The notes below the pieces were generated by a model that made no database searches, was not told the DNA's origin, and saw only the letters and a program-made list of their open reading frames with translations. Positions 10,224 through 18,066 of a DNA stretch of 64,000 bases are shown piece after piece. The number at the start of each line of letters is the position of its first letter. Position 1 is the stretch's first letter. Origin of the DNA: Erwinia psidii (GTDB taxonomy: Bacteria; Pseudomonadota; Gammaproteobacteria; Enterobacterales; Enterobacteriaceae); NCBI RefSeq assembly GCF_003846135.1, contig NZ_RHHM01000011.1:97724-161723 (forward strand). The letters run 5' to 3'. The position numbers were made by a program, and so were the translations under genes.

Positions 10224-10613
10224 CCGCATTTTTTATCAATCAATGCTTTTTTTGTAAATACCGGCAGAGATGATCACAATACATATAAAAAAAGAGTTTT
10301 TATCGCACGTAAAATCCTGTTTGCTTTTAGGAAAAAACAAAAAACCAATTCCTAATCTATTGAGAAAATGCAAAAAAAAAGCAACGGTCATCTTTTTTAG
10401 TAAAAATGAGTTTTTTTAAAATAAATACAGCAAAAAAAAATTTTTTATCGTTAATTAGCGCCACTTAATATAACGACATTTGGTTAACCTATCTTAATCA
10501 TACTGTTAACAGCAATATTCAGAAAGAACCAATGATTAATAATATTTATCGATCATCGATTGATTTTTGGTAAAATCACTACAGTTCAGGAGCGACAAAG
10601 GAAGAGGGGCCAC
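10224..10613. other. AT-rich divergent intergenic region
   Basis: This stretch is strikingly AT-rich with repeated A- and T-tracts (10290-10450). It lies between pagP (-) and the zinc-ribbon gene (+). Such tracts are typical H-NS targets; that is inference. Near 10483-10498 GGTTAA-N5-CTTAA faintly resembles a PhoP box on the + strand. Confidence 0.45.
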
Positions 10614-10862
10614 GTGAGAATCCGATGCTGGAAATGCGGTCATACAAGGATAATATTTACAGTACATGGTGACGGATTAGGTAACCACCATGGGGCCATA
10701 TGCGCAAGCTGCAATAACCCAATCACACTGAAGGATTGCCTGTTCCACAACGAACCGCCAGCAATAAAGGAAGATATTAATTGCCTCGCATCGGATGCAA
10801 AATCCGAAAATCAGACATTTTTTGTAGCGGCATTCCAGTTCCATCGGGGGGACAGTAGTTGA
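10614..10862 (+). CDS. Small zinc-ribbon protein
   Basis: An 82-residue protein starting at GTG 10614, which has a purine-rich ribosome site (GGAAGAGGGG) 4 bases upstream; an in-frame TTG at 10560 has no such site. Two CxxC knuckles (CWKCGH near residue 5 and CASCN near residue 32) predict one structural zinc ribbon at the N-terminus. The C-terminal half has no visible motif. It may be a small regulator or a nucleic-acid-binding protein. I do not recognise a named family with certainty. It lies next to the AT-rich pagP upstream region. Confidence 0.65.
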   Translation: MRIRCWKCGHTRIIFTVHGDGLGNHHGAICASCNNPITLKDCLFHNEPPAIKEDINCLASDAKSENQTFFVAAFQFHRGDSS

Positions 10863-10881
10863 CAATGCCGCCGCAGATTTA

Positions 10882-10965
10882 TCAGAACAATATCTTAAAC
10901 ACACCCGTTATCGTTAACAGCCCGACAATAAAAATAATGGCAATAATCCACAGAATGATTTTCAT
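10882..10965 (-). CDS. yohP: YohP, 27-residue inner-membrane peptide
   Basis: The ATG at 10965 is preceded by CAGGAAAG, a strong ribosome site. The 27-residue product begins MKIILW, has a single hydrophobic helix, and ends GVFKILF. It matches E. coli YohP in length and at most positions as I recall them. YohP is a tail-like single-span inner-membrane peptide of unknown function. It is convergent with the zinc-ribbon gene, 19 bases away. Confidence 0.85.
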   Translation of the reverse strand: MKIILWIIAIIFIVGLLTITGVFKILF

Positions 10966-11103
10966 TATACTTTCCTGAATCGTAAGTAAAGTTTGATGTT
11001 TACCGTGCAACCTGAGAAATAAAAGTATAGAAGAAATCTGCCATTCTGCTGCCCAATCCACATGGTGCCTGCAGCAACCACAGGTATTTTTTGACAGTCC
11101 CTT

Positions 11104-12204
11104 TCAGACCTGCTGCTCAACAGGCGACGGTTCTTCTGATAACACGGGTCGGTCCGCTGCCTCAGCATGAACATCACGCCTGTGACGACGGCTGACCAGA
11201 AACACCGGCATTGCCAGAAAAAGGAGTAAACTTCCCGATACGCCGCACACCATCATACTCACCCGACCAGCCCAGCCCTCTCCTACCGTTAATCCTGCCA
11301 CTACCAACGACAGAATAAAAAAGAAGAACAGCGTCATGGTCACTGGCAAAATGTTATTAATGTCCATATCACTGAGCGCCATTTTTACCGGTTTAACAGC
11401 ACGTCTCTCCGCTTCCTGTTCAGTTCTGATCTTCGCTTTTATCGATTCGAGATCAATGCAGGGTGTGACAAAATCCCCTACTGACTCAGGAAAATACAAC
11501 TCTTCAAATATCCGGCTGATGGATGGAAACGTCATTGGCCAGGTAGCGCTGTGAACACCGTAGGTACTCAATAAAGGCAAGGTGATGCGGGGCCACTGAA
11601 CGACCTGGAGGTAGCGATCGCCGAACACCACCCAACTCTGACGGATCTCACCTTTATTAACATGATAGAGTCTGAATCGGTCGGCAGGGGGATAGTTCAG
11701 ATAACTGACCCGCGCCGTGATAAATGGGATGCCCCGCTGGCGACAATAGTTGACGCGGCTTTGTCCTTCAGCGGCCAACAGGACGCCCAGTGCCCCCACA
11801 AAATACCAGCAGGTACTTTCCGCTGCGGAGGGGCCGTTGAGGTGTTCGACCAAACGGGCTTCGCTGTTGGCATTAAGATGATCTGGCCACCAGCGCCAGC
11901 TGCGACCAATAACCCGTTCTGTAGGTACCCGGAAAACACCCAGCGGCTCAGTTTCTGTCGGCAGCAAAGCAAAAGGAAATATTTTACTGAAAAAAGTTAA
12001 TGCATCGTCAGGGCCATCCCACTCGCCACTCGCCTCCAGGCCATGGAGATTTGCAGTTAATTCCCCCCAGCCGGTTTTGCCTAACATATCAATCTTATAT
12101 TTTGTTTCTGCAAGGCGCTCGCCCAATCGCAGAATGGCTTCTGAAGTACCTTTAAGGGACAGTTCAGGTACTACCGGGATAGCTTCAATTTGTTCACTGT
12201 CCAT
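11104..12204 (-). CDS. Unrecognised 366-residue protein with C-terminal membrane hairpin
   Basis: I do not recognise this protein. Residues 1-280 are soluble and contain no signal peptide, with Trp-rich segments (SWRWWPDH). Two predicted membrane helices lie near residues 285-305 and 315-338, separated by a short loop, followed by an Arg/His-rich and then acidic tail. The layout suggests a cytoplasmic domain anchored to the inner membrane by a C-terminal hairpin. It is flanked by yohP and a decayed IS630 fragment, with no operon partner, so it looks like an accessory gene. Confidence 0.75.
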   Translation of the reverse strand: MDSEQIEAIPVVPELSLKGTSEAILRLGERLAETKYKIDMLGKTGWGELTANLHGLEASGEWDGPDDALTFFSKIFPFALLPTETEPLGVFRVPTERVIGRSWRWWPDHLNANSEARLVEHLNGPSAAESTCWYFVGALGVLLAAEGQSRVNYCRQRGIPFITARVSYLNYPPADRFRLYHVNKGEIRQSWVVFGDRYLQVVQWPRITLPLLSTYGVHSATWPMTFPSISRIFEELYFPESVGDFVTPCIDLESIKAKIRTEQEAERRAVKPVKMALSDMDINNILPVTMTLFFFFILSLVVAGLTVGEGWAGRVSMMVCGVSGSLLLFLAMPVFLVSRRHRRDVHAEAADRPVLSEEPSPVEQQV

Positions 12205-12581
12205 ATTGCAAACTCCCCAAACAGTTCAATAAAGTAGAATGAATTAAACCGCTTAACGGAGAAAGCGCTCAGTAAGGGTAAAAGGTCGCCAAATCCGCAC
12301 CAAAATGTAGCAAATTTGCTTTAGTACAAGCTTTATTTTAAATTATCATTAAAAATTTGACTTTAGTAAAAAGCTATAATATTTCAATGTCATAGTATAT
12401 CCTCATACCGAAATTATAAGCAATTATTGTTGTTAATTAGCCGTCGTCGAATAAACAGCAGCAATACAGAAGATTGCTAAATAACCGCGCCTGATATGTA
12501 GATCACTAAGGGGGAACTCAGCCCGAATTGTGCAAGTCTTTTCAATCGCTGAATATCCCAAATCACTCACCGAACTGAGCG
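12205..12581. other. AT-rich intergenic region
   Basis: This lies upstream of the unrecognised membrane protein gene. No gene is visible; base composition is AT-rich from 12300 to 12450. It ends at the start of the IS630 fragment. Confidence 0.5.
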
Positions 12582-12806
12582 ATGCCGATCATAGCCTCCA
12601 TCCCCGGTAGTGAACGACGCCTGATACAGAAAACCATTCATAACGCACGCGATAAAAATCATGCCCGTAGACTTACCACCATGCTGCAGTGGACTGTTTC
12701 ACCTTTGCTCACTTCAGTGTTGGCAATGGTCGGGAATATTACTGTTGAAGGCCTGCAAGCCTGGGTTGGCCGTGGCTGCAGAATATGCAGCCAGTCATAC
12801 TTTTAA
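12582..12806 (+). pseudogene. Decayed N-terminal fragment of an IS630-family transposase
   Basis: The opening peptide MPIIASIPGSERRLIQ and the following KNHARRLTTML closely resemble the N-terminus of enterobacterial IS630 transposases (which begin MPIIAPI, continue DERRLMQKAIH, and have ARRLTAML). After about residue 38 the frame diverges, but TVEGLQAW still recalls the VEGLKSL of the helix-turn-helix domain, with deletions between. The catalytic DDE region is wholly absent. No inverted repeats were found. The gene is a non-functional remnant. Confidence 0.75.
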
Positions 12807-12890
12807 ACATAACCGCTGCGGTAATTTGGCTGCCATAGACTACGCTTTAAATCTGTTTAATCAGGAAACATGCCATCAGATGGAGGCAGT

Positions 12891-13145
12891 ATGAGTTTGT
12901 CAGATAAAGTGAAAGATAAAACCGAAGAAGCTCTGGGCAAAGGTCAGGAAGAATTTGGTAAAGCGGTGGAATCTCCTGAGCATGAATTTAAAGGCCGGGT
13001 GCGCCAGAAAGCAGCGCGTGCATCCTGTGCGATGGATGACGCTCTGGACTGCGTGAAGAGTAAAACACAGGAATCTCCCTTCGTTTCTCTGGCGATTGCC
13101 GCTGGCGTGGGTTTTCTTGCTGCAAAGATTTTAGGCCGTCGTTAA
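12891..13145 (+). CDS. CsbD-like stress protein with C-terminal membrane segment
   Basis: The ATG at 12891 has a ribosome site (TGGAGG) 4 bases upstream and gives 84 residues. The N-terminal half (MSLSDKVKDKTEEALGKG onward) is a charged CsbD-type helix-rich domain. The C-terminal segment SPFVSLAIAAGVGFLAAKI followed by GRR resembles the membrane anchor of ElaB/YqjD (DUF883) proteins. It could tether a stress protein, or ribosomes as YqjD does, to the inner membrane; that is inference. Two central cysteines flank DDALD. Confidence 0.8.
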   Translation: MSLSDKVKDKTEEALGKGQEEFGKAVESPEHEFKGRVRQKAARASCAMDDALDCVKSKTQESPFVSLAIAAGVGFLAAKILGRR

Positions 13146-13413
13146 ATGCTTTTTTATTTGAGGCCGGGTTCCCGGCCCTCCCTGCCGCTGTTTACGATTG
13201 AATTACAGCCACTGTTATCGCGCTGGAAGTTTCTGTTTTCCTGCAATCAGAGTCGCAGTTAACCTGCGCATGTATAAACGCCTGCCTCACCGCGACGCGC
13301 TCGCCACTGATATACCCCACTGTCATACCGGCCTGCACCTGCTGACGCAGGCGAAAAAGATAACGCCAACGATATTGTTAATGGTGTGGCTAAAAAAAGT
13401 ACGGTGGCCAGTT

Positions 13414-14181
13414 TTAGCGCAACTGTTTTAACTGAGCCCGCTCCGTAAAGAAACATCGCCTGGCAAGGTATGCGGCAATAATCGTTGAAAAGCTGGCGGT
13501 GCCAAGCAGCATAAAAGTGACCATTATCTGGTATTTAACCGCATTGACCGGATCGATACCGGCAAAAATCAGCCCGGACATCATTCCGGGCAGGCTGACC
13601 AGTCCGACGGTTTTGGCAGCATCAACGGTTGGGATCATCGCCGCACGAATGCTGTCGCGGATAAGGGTTACGGAGGCCAGCCTGGTGGATGCCCCGAGGC
13701 TCAGCATTTCAAGGATTTGTTGTCGGTTATCATAAAAGCGCTGGTTAAGATTGCGATAACACAGCCCTACCGCCACCATTGCATTTCCGGCGATCATGCC
13801 AGAGACAGGGATCACCTGCATCGGTACAAACGCGATCGCACCGCTCAGCACCAGCATAAATAGCGTCAGTGAGGTGCTGAGGGTAATAGCCAAAAATGAC
13901 AGGATGAAAGCATGGTCGATATTCTGGCTGCGTTTACGGGCATTCAGCGCGGCGTTGATACAGATAAATAACACCATCAGCACCGTCAGCAGGCCATTAT
14001 TCAGCGCGAAAATATATTTCAACACGTAGCCGACGATGGTCAACTGCACGATGGCACGAACGACGCTCAGGAGAATCTCTTTCTCCAGTCCCAGTTTCTC
14101 TTTTGTGCTGACCAACAACGCAATTACCACCAGCAAAAACGCCAGCATCAGCGAAGTGTCAGTAATATTATGCTGATGCAT
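13414..14181 (-). CDS. fetB: FetB, UPF0014 ABC permease
   Basis: This is the membrane subunit of the FetAB transporter, implicated in iron efflux in E. coli. The 255-residue protein has about seven membrane helices and the conserved family stretches MQVIPVSGMIAGNAMVAV and VGLVSLPGMMSGLIFAG. The ATG at 14181 (MHQHNITDTS) aligns with the E. coli start; a slightly earlier GTG is possible. It overlaps the end of fetA by 14 bases, so the two are translationally coupled. Confidence 0.94.
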   Translation of the reverse strand: MHQHNITDTSLMLAFLLVVIALLVSTKEKLGLEKEILLSVVRAIVQLTIVGYVLKYIFALNNGLLTVLMVLFICINAALNARKRSQNIDHAFILSFLAITLSTSLTLFMLVLSGAIAFVPMQVIPVSGMIAGNAMVAVGLCYRNLNQRFYDNRQQILEMLSLGASTRLASVTLIRDSIRAAMIPTVDAAKTVGLVSLPGMMSGLIFAGIDPVNAVKYQIMVTFMLLGTASFSTIIAAYLARRCFFTERAQLKQLR

Positions 14182-14836
14182 ACGCTGTGCTCCCAACCGG
14201 CTTTTGCAAAGTGAGTAAACGTTGTGCCTGGCAGATTTCTGCCGTGTCGTGACTGACAGAGATCGCCGCCATACCCCGCTCTTGTACCAAACTGCTAATT
14301 AATTGGTTAATAAGATTTTTGTTCTCTTCATCCAATGCACTGGTGGCTTCATCAAGCAGCAATACGTCAGGCAAAAACTGCAAATTTCGCAACAGTGCTA
14401 CTCGCTGTTTTTCGCCTCCTGAAAGCTGCTCAGGTTTCTTATCCAGTATCGCTACGGGCAGGTTAACCTGATGCAGCCAGCGCTTTATGACCATCACATC
14501 GACCTTTTTATGGCGGATCAGCCAAGGAAAAGCCAGATTGTCATGTACCGTTTCACCAAACAGCATTGGCGTCTGAAAACAGTAAGATACCTTCTGGCGG
14601 TATTTTTCCGGTGCGATCCCCTTCAGGGACTGACCGTTGAACAGGACTTCGCCGCCTGAGGCTGTCAGCAATGAGGCGAGAATCTTCAACAACGTACTTT
14701 TACCGCAGCCAGAGGGGCCCGCAACCAGCAGAACCTCCCCCGCGTTGATCGCGAGAGAAACAGGCTCCAGCAGCATTGTGTCATCCTGCATAAAAAAAAT
14801 ACTCTGTGCATTGAGCAGGGATAAAATGTTCGACAT
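14168..14836 (-). CDS. fetA: FetA, ABC transporter ATPase
   Basis: The ATP-binding subunit paired with FetB. All ABC motifs are visible in 222 residues: Walker A GPSGCGKST at 40-48, signature LSGGEKQR, Walker B VLLLDEAT and the switch histidine in SVSHD. It is 90 bases downstream of a gene for a siderophore-type periplasmic binding protein on the same strand, which is not the arrangement in E. coli. A perfect palindrome lies in that gap. Confidence 0.94.
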   Translation of the reverse strand: MSNILSLLNAQSIFFMQDDTMLLEPVSLAINAGEVLLVAGPSGCGKSTLLKILASLLTASGGEVLFNGQSLKGIAPEKYRQKVSYCFQTPMLFGETVHDNLAFPWLIRHKKVDVMVIKRWLHQVNLPVAILDKKPEQLSGGEKQRVALLRNLQFLPDVLLLDEATSALDEENKNLINQLISSLVQERGMAAISVSHDTAEICQAQRLLTLQKPVGSTAYASA

Positions 14837-14858
14837 GATTAAGCAGCCCGGAAGAAAT

Positions 14859-14875
14859 ATTATCAGTGTGATAAT
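14859..14875. promoter_or_regulatory. Palindromic operator candidate upstream of fetA
   Basis: ATTATC, 5 bases, GATAAT is a perfect 6-5-6 inverted repeat 23 bases upstream of the fetA ATG. It contains the GATAAT element of Fur-type boxes but not the full 7-1-7 layout. It may be a metal-responsive operator. Confidence 0.4.
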
Positions 14876-14926
14876 AACGCGATAAGGCGATAAAATATCA
14901 CCTTTCGCTCAGGAAATGGCTGATGG

Positions 14927-16039
14927 TTATTTTTGTGTCGCTGAATAACTCAATATCACTTTCTCATCAGGAATTTTAGTGAAGCCTGAAATGATCTGGT
15001 GAAAATCGGCGGTGGGATTAAGAGTGCTGAACTGTGCCGGATAGAGATCCTTCGCCAGTATTTCCATGCCGATAATATTATAGGGGTGATTATAGAAGTG
15101 ATGATAAACGCCATAAACCTTACCGTCTTTCACCGGCGTAATTTGTTGCAGACCGTTACGGGCGATCAATTTATTAAAGGTGGCGGCCAGCCGTTGCGGT
15201 GAGGAGTTGTAACCAAACGGCAGTACATTTTTATTGGGACGGGCGGAACCGGACATAATATAAACATCCGGCCTCATGGCGATGATCTTTTCCAGTGCGA
15301 TAAATCCTGAAGCGCCGGGTAGCAGATCGGAACCGATATTTTTGCCTCCCACCGCTTCCACCAGCCCACCCCAGCCATTATGACCGTGAGTGAAGCAGCA
15401 ATTCTCACTGTTACCCGCAATAGGCTCGATAAATACCGTTGGTTTCTGCTTAATCCCGGCAATTTTTTGTTGCAGCGCATTCCAGTGCTGATGATAAAAA
15501 TCCGTATAGGCTTTGGCATTTGCTTCCTGATTCAGGATTTGGCCCATCAGCGTGATGCTGTTGGCGGTGTTTTGTGCCGGGTGTAGCTCATAGTCAATAA
15601 ACACCACCGGAACAGAAAGCTTTTGCAATGTTGTTAACACGCCGGTTTGTTGCAGAGCGGGCTTTGCCCGTAGCTGGGCTATCATCAGATCCGGCTTCTC
15701 TGCAATCACACTTTCCAGATTGACCTGCCCCTGATCGTTAAAACCCATATCAATAATTTTGCTGGCCTGCTGCCAGGTTTTCTCCAATACCGCCCAGGTT
15801 TGGGGGTCTTGTTTTTTCGGCAGATTATTCCAGGCCACCAGCCGTTTAAATGGATTTTCACGATCAAGTAGCGCCAGTGACATAATATCCCGGCCATCCT
15901 GCAGAATAATATGCTGTGGTTCCTGCCGGATAATAATCTGCTGATTATCCATATCGGTAACCTTTAAAGGATAAGTCGTTGCGGCACCGCTTGCGGATAC
16001 AGTAAGCATAACCGACGGCAGCCAGCCATGAAATTTCAT
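14927..16039 (-). CDS. Periplasmic siderophore/cobalamin-type binding protein (TroA superfamily)
   Basis: A 370-residue class III solute-binding protein of the FepB/BtuF type. A signal peptide ends near ASGAATTYP. Typical features are a central helix between two lobes, IAEKPDLMIAQ in the N-lobe and the C-lobe string GGLVEAVGGKNIG. No permease or ATPase of the usual FecCD type is adjacent; instead fetAB follows 90 bases downstream. The ligand is unknown: iron-siderophore, haem or cobalamin are all possible for this fold. A weak Fur-like half site (TGAGAAT) lies just before the start. Confidence 0.82.
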   Translation of the reverse strand: MKFHGWLPSVMLTVSASGAATTYPLKVTDMDNQQIIIRQEPQHIILQDGRDIMSLALLDRENPFKRLVAWNNLPKKQDPQTWAVLEKTWQQASKIIDMGFNDQGQVNLESVIAEKPDLMIAQLRAKPALQQTGVLTTLQKLSVPVVFIDYELHPAQNTANSITLMGQILNQEANAKAYTDFYHQHWNALQQKIAGIKQKPTVFIEPIAGNSENCCFTHGHNGWGGLVEAVGGKNIGSDLLPGASGFIALEKIIAMRPDVYIMSGSARPNKNVLPFGYNSSPQRLAATFNKLIARNGLQQITPVKDGKVYGVYHHFYNHPYNIIGMEILAKDLYPAQFSTLNPTADFHQIISGFTKIPDEKVILSYSATQK

Positions 16040-16516
16040 GCAGTTTCTCCATGAGAATAAAAATAACAGTAAGACGCATTTGTGAATATACCGATAACGT
16101 TACACTATTTCATGCTGTTTACCGCGGCAACGGCGGACCGGACGAAAAGCCTTCAACGTAAAATTCAGTGAATCATTACGTCCACTCCCGCCCGATACAG
16201 CGTTCAATTTTTCCCGTCGGCAGTCCCGTGCAGTATTCAGACTTTATTACACTGCAACTTATCGTTTTTTTGAATAAGGGTCGCGGTGAAAAATATAAAA
16301 TCACCCCGCATAAACTCTGCGTAATGAGAGTGATGATATGGCTAACAACAGAGCCGGTATCGATGCTGGCATGAATATATTCCCGCTGCCCATAGAGTCC
16401 ACTTTAACCAGGGCAGACCTGCTATATTCCTTACTGATAAAAGTAATCGCTTTATAACAGCATCGCGCTCAACGTCCGGCTATGGACGGGTTTATACGTG
16501 AATGGCAGAGGTTTTT
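16040..16516. other. Intergenic region, no gene seen
   Basis: This separates the binding protein gene (-) from the acetolactate decarboxylase (+), so it should hold divergent promoters. No convincing coding frame or known operator was found. Confidence 0.5.
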
Positions 16517-17215
16517 ATGAGTAAAATTTTCCAGTTTTCTACTCTTGGCGCGTTGATGGCCGGGCATGTTCAGGGGGAATGTCATCTTCGGGAACTGCTT
16601 GATTCACACGCTTTTGGACTGGGCTGCTCGGAAGCGATTAACGGTGAACTGACCATATTTCAGGGCGATGTCTGGGAAGCAACGGCCGGGAAACAGCCCC
16701 ATCCACTGGATAAGCATTGTGTCCCTTTTGTGCAGATTACCACCTTCCATCCTGAGAAAACCTTCGGGGTGCGGCACATTACCCAGGACAATGCGGCTCT
16801 GTTGCTCAGGGAAAAAATCTCAGTACAGAATTTATTTTTGGCCGTGTGTATTGAGGCACAATTTAATGAGATGGTGATCAGGCGTCCGCAGCCAACGGCA
16901 GACACAGAGCGGGACATCATTCAGATGGCCGACACCCAACAGGAAGACAGATTATTGAATATTACAGGCAGGCTGGTGGGATTCTGGACACCGGAACTTT
17001 ACGGCCGTATTTCAGCTGCCGGTTTTCATTTTCATTTTATTGATGAAAAACAGAAGGTGAGCGGTCATGTCCTGTCGTTTCGGGCAGAAGAAGCCCGCAT
17101 CAGCTGTGAAGAAAAACAGACTATCGAAATTACCCATCCTGACAGTCAGGAATATAAAAATCTTACCATCGATCTGTCAGCGCTGGATGCCATTATTTCC
17201 GGGGTGGAGAAGTAA
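16517..17215 (+). CDS. budA: Alpha-acetolactate decarboxylase
   Basis: The enzyme converts alpha-acetolactate to acetoin, the step before 2,3-butanediol. The zinc site is visible: the HxH pair in GFHFHFIDE and the later His in SGHVL, as in Klebsiella BudA. The opening fold FSTLGALMAGHVQGE also matches. ATG 16517 has GAGG 6 bases upstream and gives 232 residues, some 25 fewer than Klebsiella BudA, the difference being at the N-terminus. The usual partners budB and budR are not within the window, so this copy is an orphan here. Confidence 0.88.
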   Translation: MSKIFQFSTLGALMAGHVQGECHLRELLDSHAFGLGCSEAINGELTIFQGDVWEATAGKQPHPLDKHCVPFVQITTFHPEKTFGVRHITQDNAALLLREKISVQNLFLAVCIEAQFNEMVIRRPQPTADTERDIIQMADTQQEDRLLNITGRLVGFWTPELYGRISAAGFHFHFIDEKQKVSGHVLSFRAEEARISCEEKQTIEITHPDSQEYKNLTIDLSALDAIISGVEK

Positions 17216-17290
17216 AACATCAATTCCACACCCGGATACAGGATTGTAAGTGGCTATCCTGAGCAATGCTGCCGTATTATAACGCCGTGG

Positions 17291-17331
17291 TTTTTCCGTC
17301 TGGGCGGCACAGAATGAATCGGACGGAAAAA
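17291..17331. terminator. Terminator hairpin between budA and arnF
   Basis: TTTTTCCGTC and GACGGAAAAA form a 10-bp stem around a 21-base loop. Placed between convergent genes, with T-runs in the stem on both strands, it can act for either. Confidence 0.6.
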
Positions 17332-17347
17332 CTGGCAAGGTTTTACC

Positions 17348-17734
17348 TCAGCGTTTTTCGCTGACAGCAGGCCAGCACACCAGCAGCAGTCCGCTGAAGA
17401 TCAGCATTACGCCCACCAGTTTGCCCCAGCTAAAGGTTTCGTTCAGCGCAGGCAGGGACAATGCAACCAGCCAGACCAGAACATAGCTCAAACTGAGTAG
17501 CGGATAGGCTTTGCTCATCGCCACCCGTTGCAGTGCCAGGAACCAGCACAGCATGGAGAGCGCATACGCCAACAGGCCGACAGCCAGTCCCAGAGCAGCA
17601 GGAGGCAGCTGTAGTAAAGCATCGCAAAACAGCGACAGCTCGCTGATGGCGGGCAGATGCATCATCGACCAGCGCATCAGTAACTGTGCACCACTAACTA
17701 ACAGCACGCTGCACAACGCCAGAATAATCCCCAT
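17348..17734 (-). CDS. arnF: ArnF, undecaprenyl-phosphate-L-Ara4N flippase subunit
   Basis: A 128-residue four-helix EamA/SMR-type protein that works with ArnE to move undecaprenyl-phosphate-4-amino-4-deoxyarabinose to the periplasmic face. The start is the ATG overlapping the arnE stop by one base (TGATG at 17734), which gives MGIILALCSVLLVSGAQ and the exact E. coli length. A longer open frame upstream only reflects the arnE sequence in another frame. It is the last gene of the arn operon. Confidence 0.94.
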   Translation of the reverse strand: MGIILALCSVLLVSGAQLLMRWSMMHLPAISELSLFCDALLQLPPAALGLAVGLLAYALSMLCWFLALQRVAMSKAYPLLSLSYVLVWLVALSLPALNETFSWGKLVGVMLIFSGLLLVCWPAVSEKR

Positions 17735-18066
17735 CAGGCATACACTCCCATCACGGCTACCCCCAGCACAATCAGACAGATGCCCAGCCAGCGGCGCGAT
17801 GATACCGGTTCCTGCCAGAGCCAGCGTGCGGCAAGCACGACCAGAATGAAGTTCAGACTCAGCATCGGATAAGCCACTCCGACTGGCACATGTTGTAACA
17901 CACGCAGCCATATCAGCATGGCGCTGCCAAGCAGCAGCACACTCAAGCCAAGCCAGAATAACAGGTGCTTTTTTCCCTTAAGCAGACCATGGTGAGCCGC
18001 CTGTTTCTGACACAACTGACCGCCACAGCTCAACAAACTGGCCAACACTACCAGCAGCATATTCAT
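17734..18066 (-). CDS. arnE: ArnE, undecaprenyl-phosphate-L-Ara4N flippase subunit
   Basis: A 110-residue four-helix membrane protein, partner of ArnF. The SMR/EamA-like pattern GVAYPMLSLNFILV in the third helix is typical. It overlaps the arnT stop by four bases (ATGA) and arnF by one, so translation of the three is coupled. Confidence 0.95.
   Translation of the reverse strand: MNMLLVVLASLLSCGGQLCQKQAAHHGLLKGKKHLLFWLGLSVLLLGSAMLIWLRVLQHVPVGVAYPMLSLNFILVVLAARWLWQEPVSSRRWLGICLIVLGVAVMGVYA

Noticed and set aside
13259..13456. 65-codon frame on the - strand upstream of the CsbD-like gene region
   Set aside because: It overlaps the end of fetB and lacks a family match or ribosome site.
16052..16066. 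Fur-like site TGAGAAT-A-AAAATAA before the binding protein gene
   Set aside because: Only about 10 of 14 positions match, and it adjoins the ribosome site; too weak to call.
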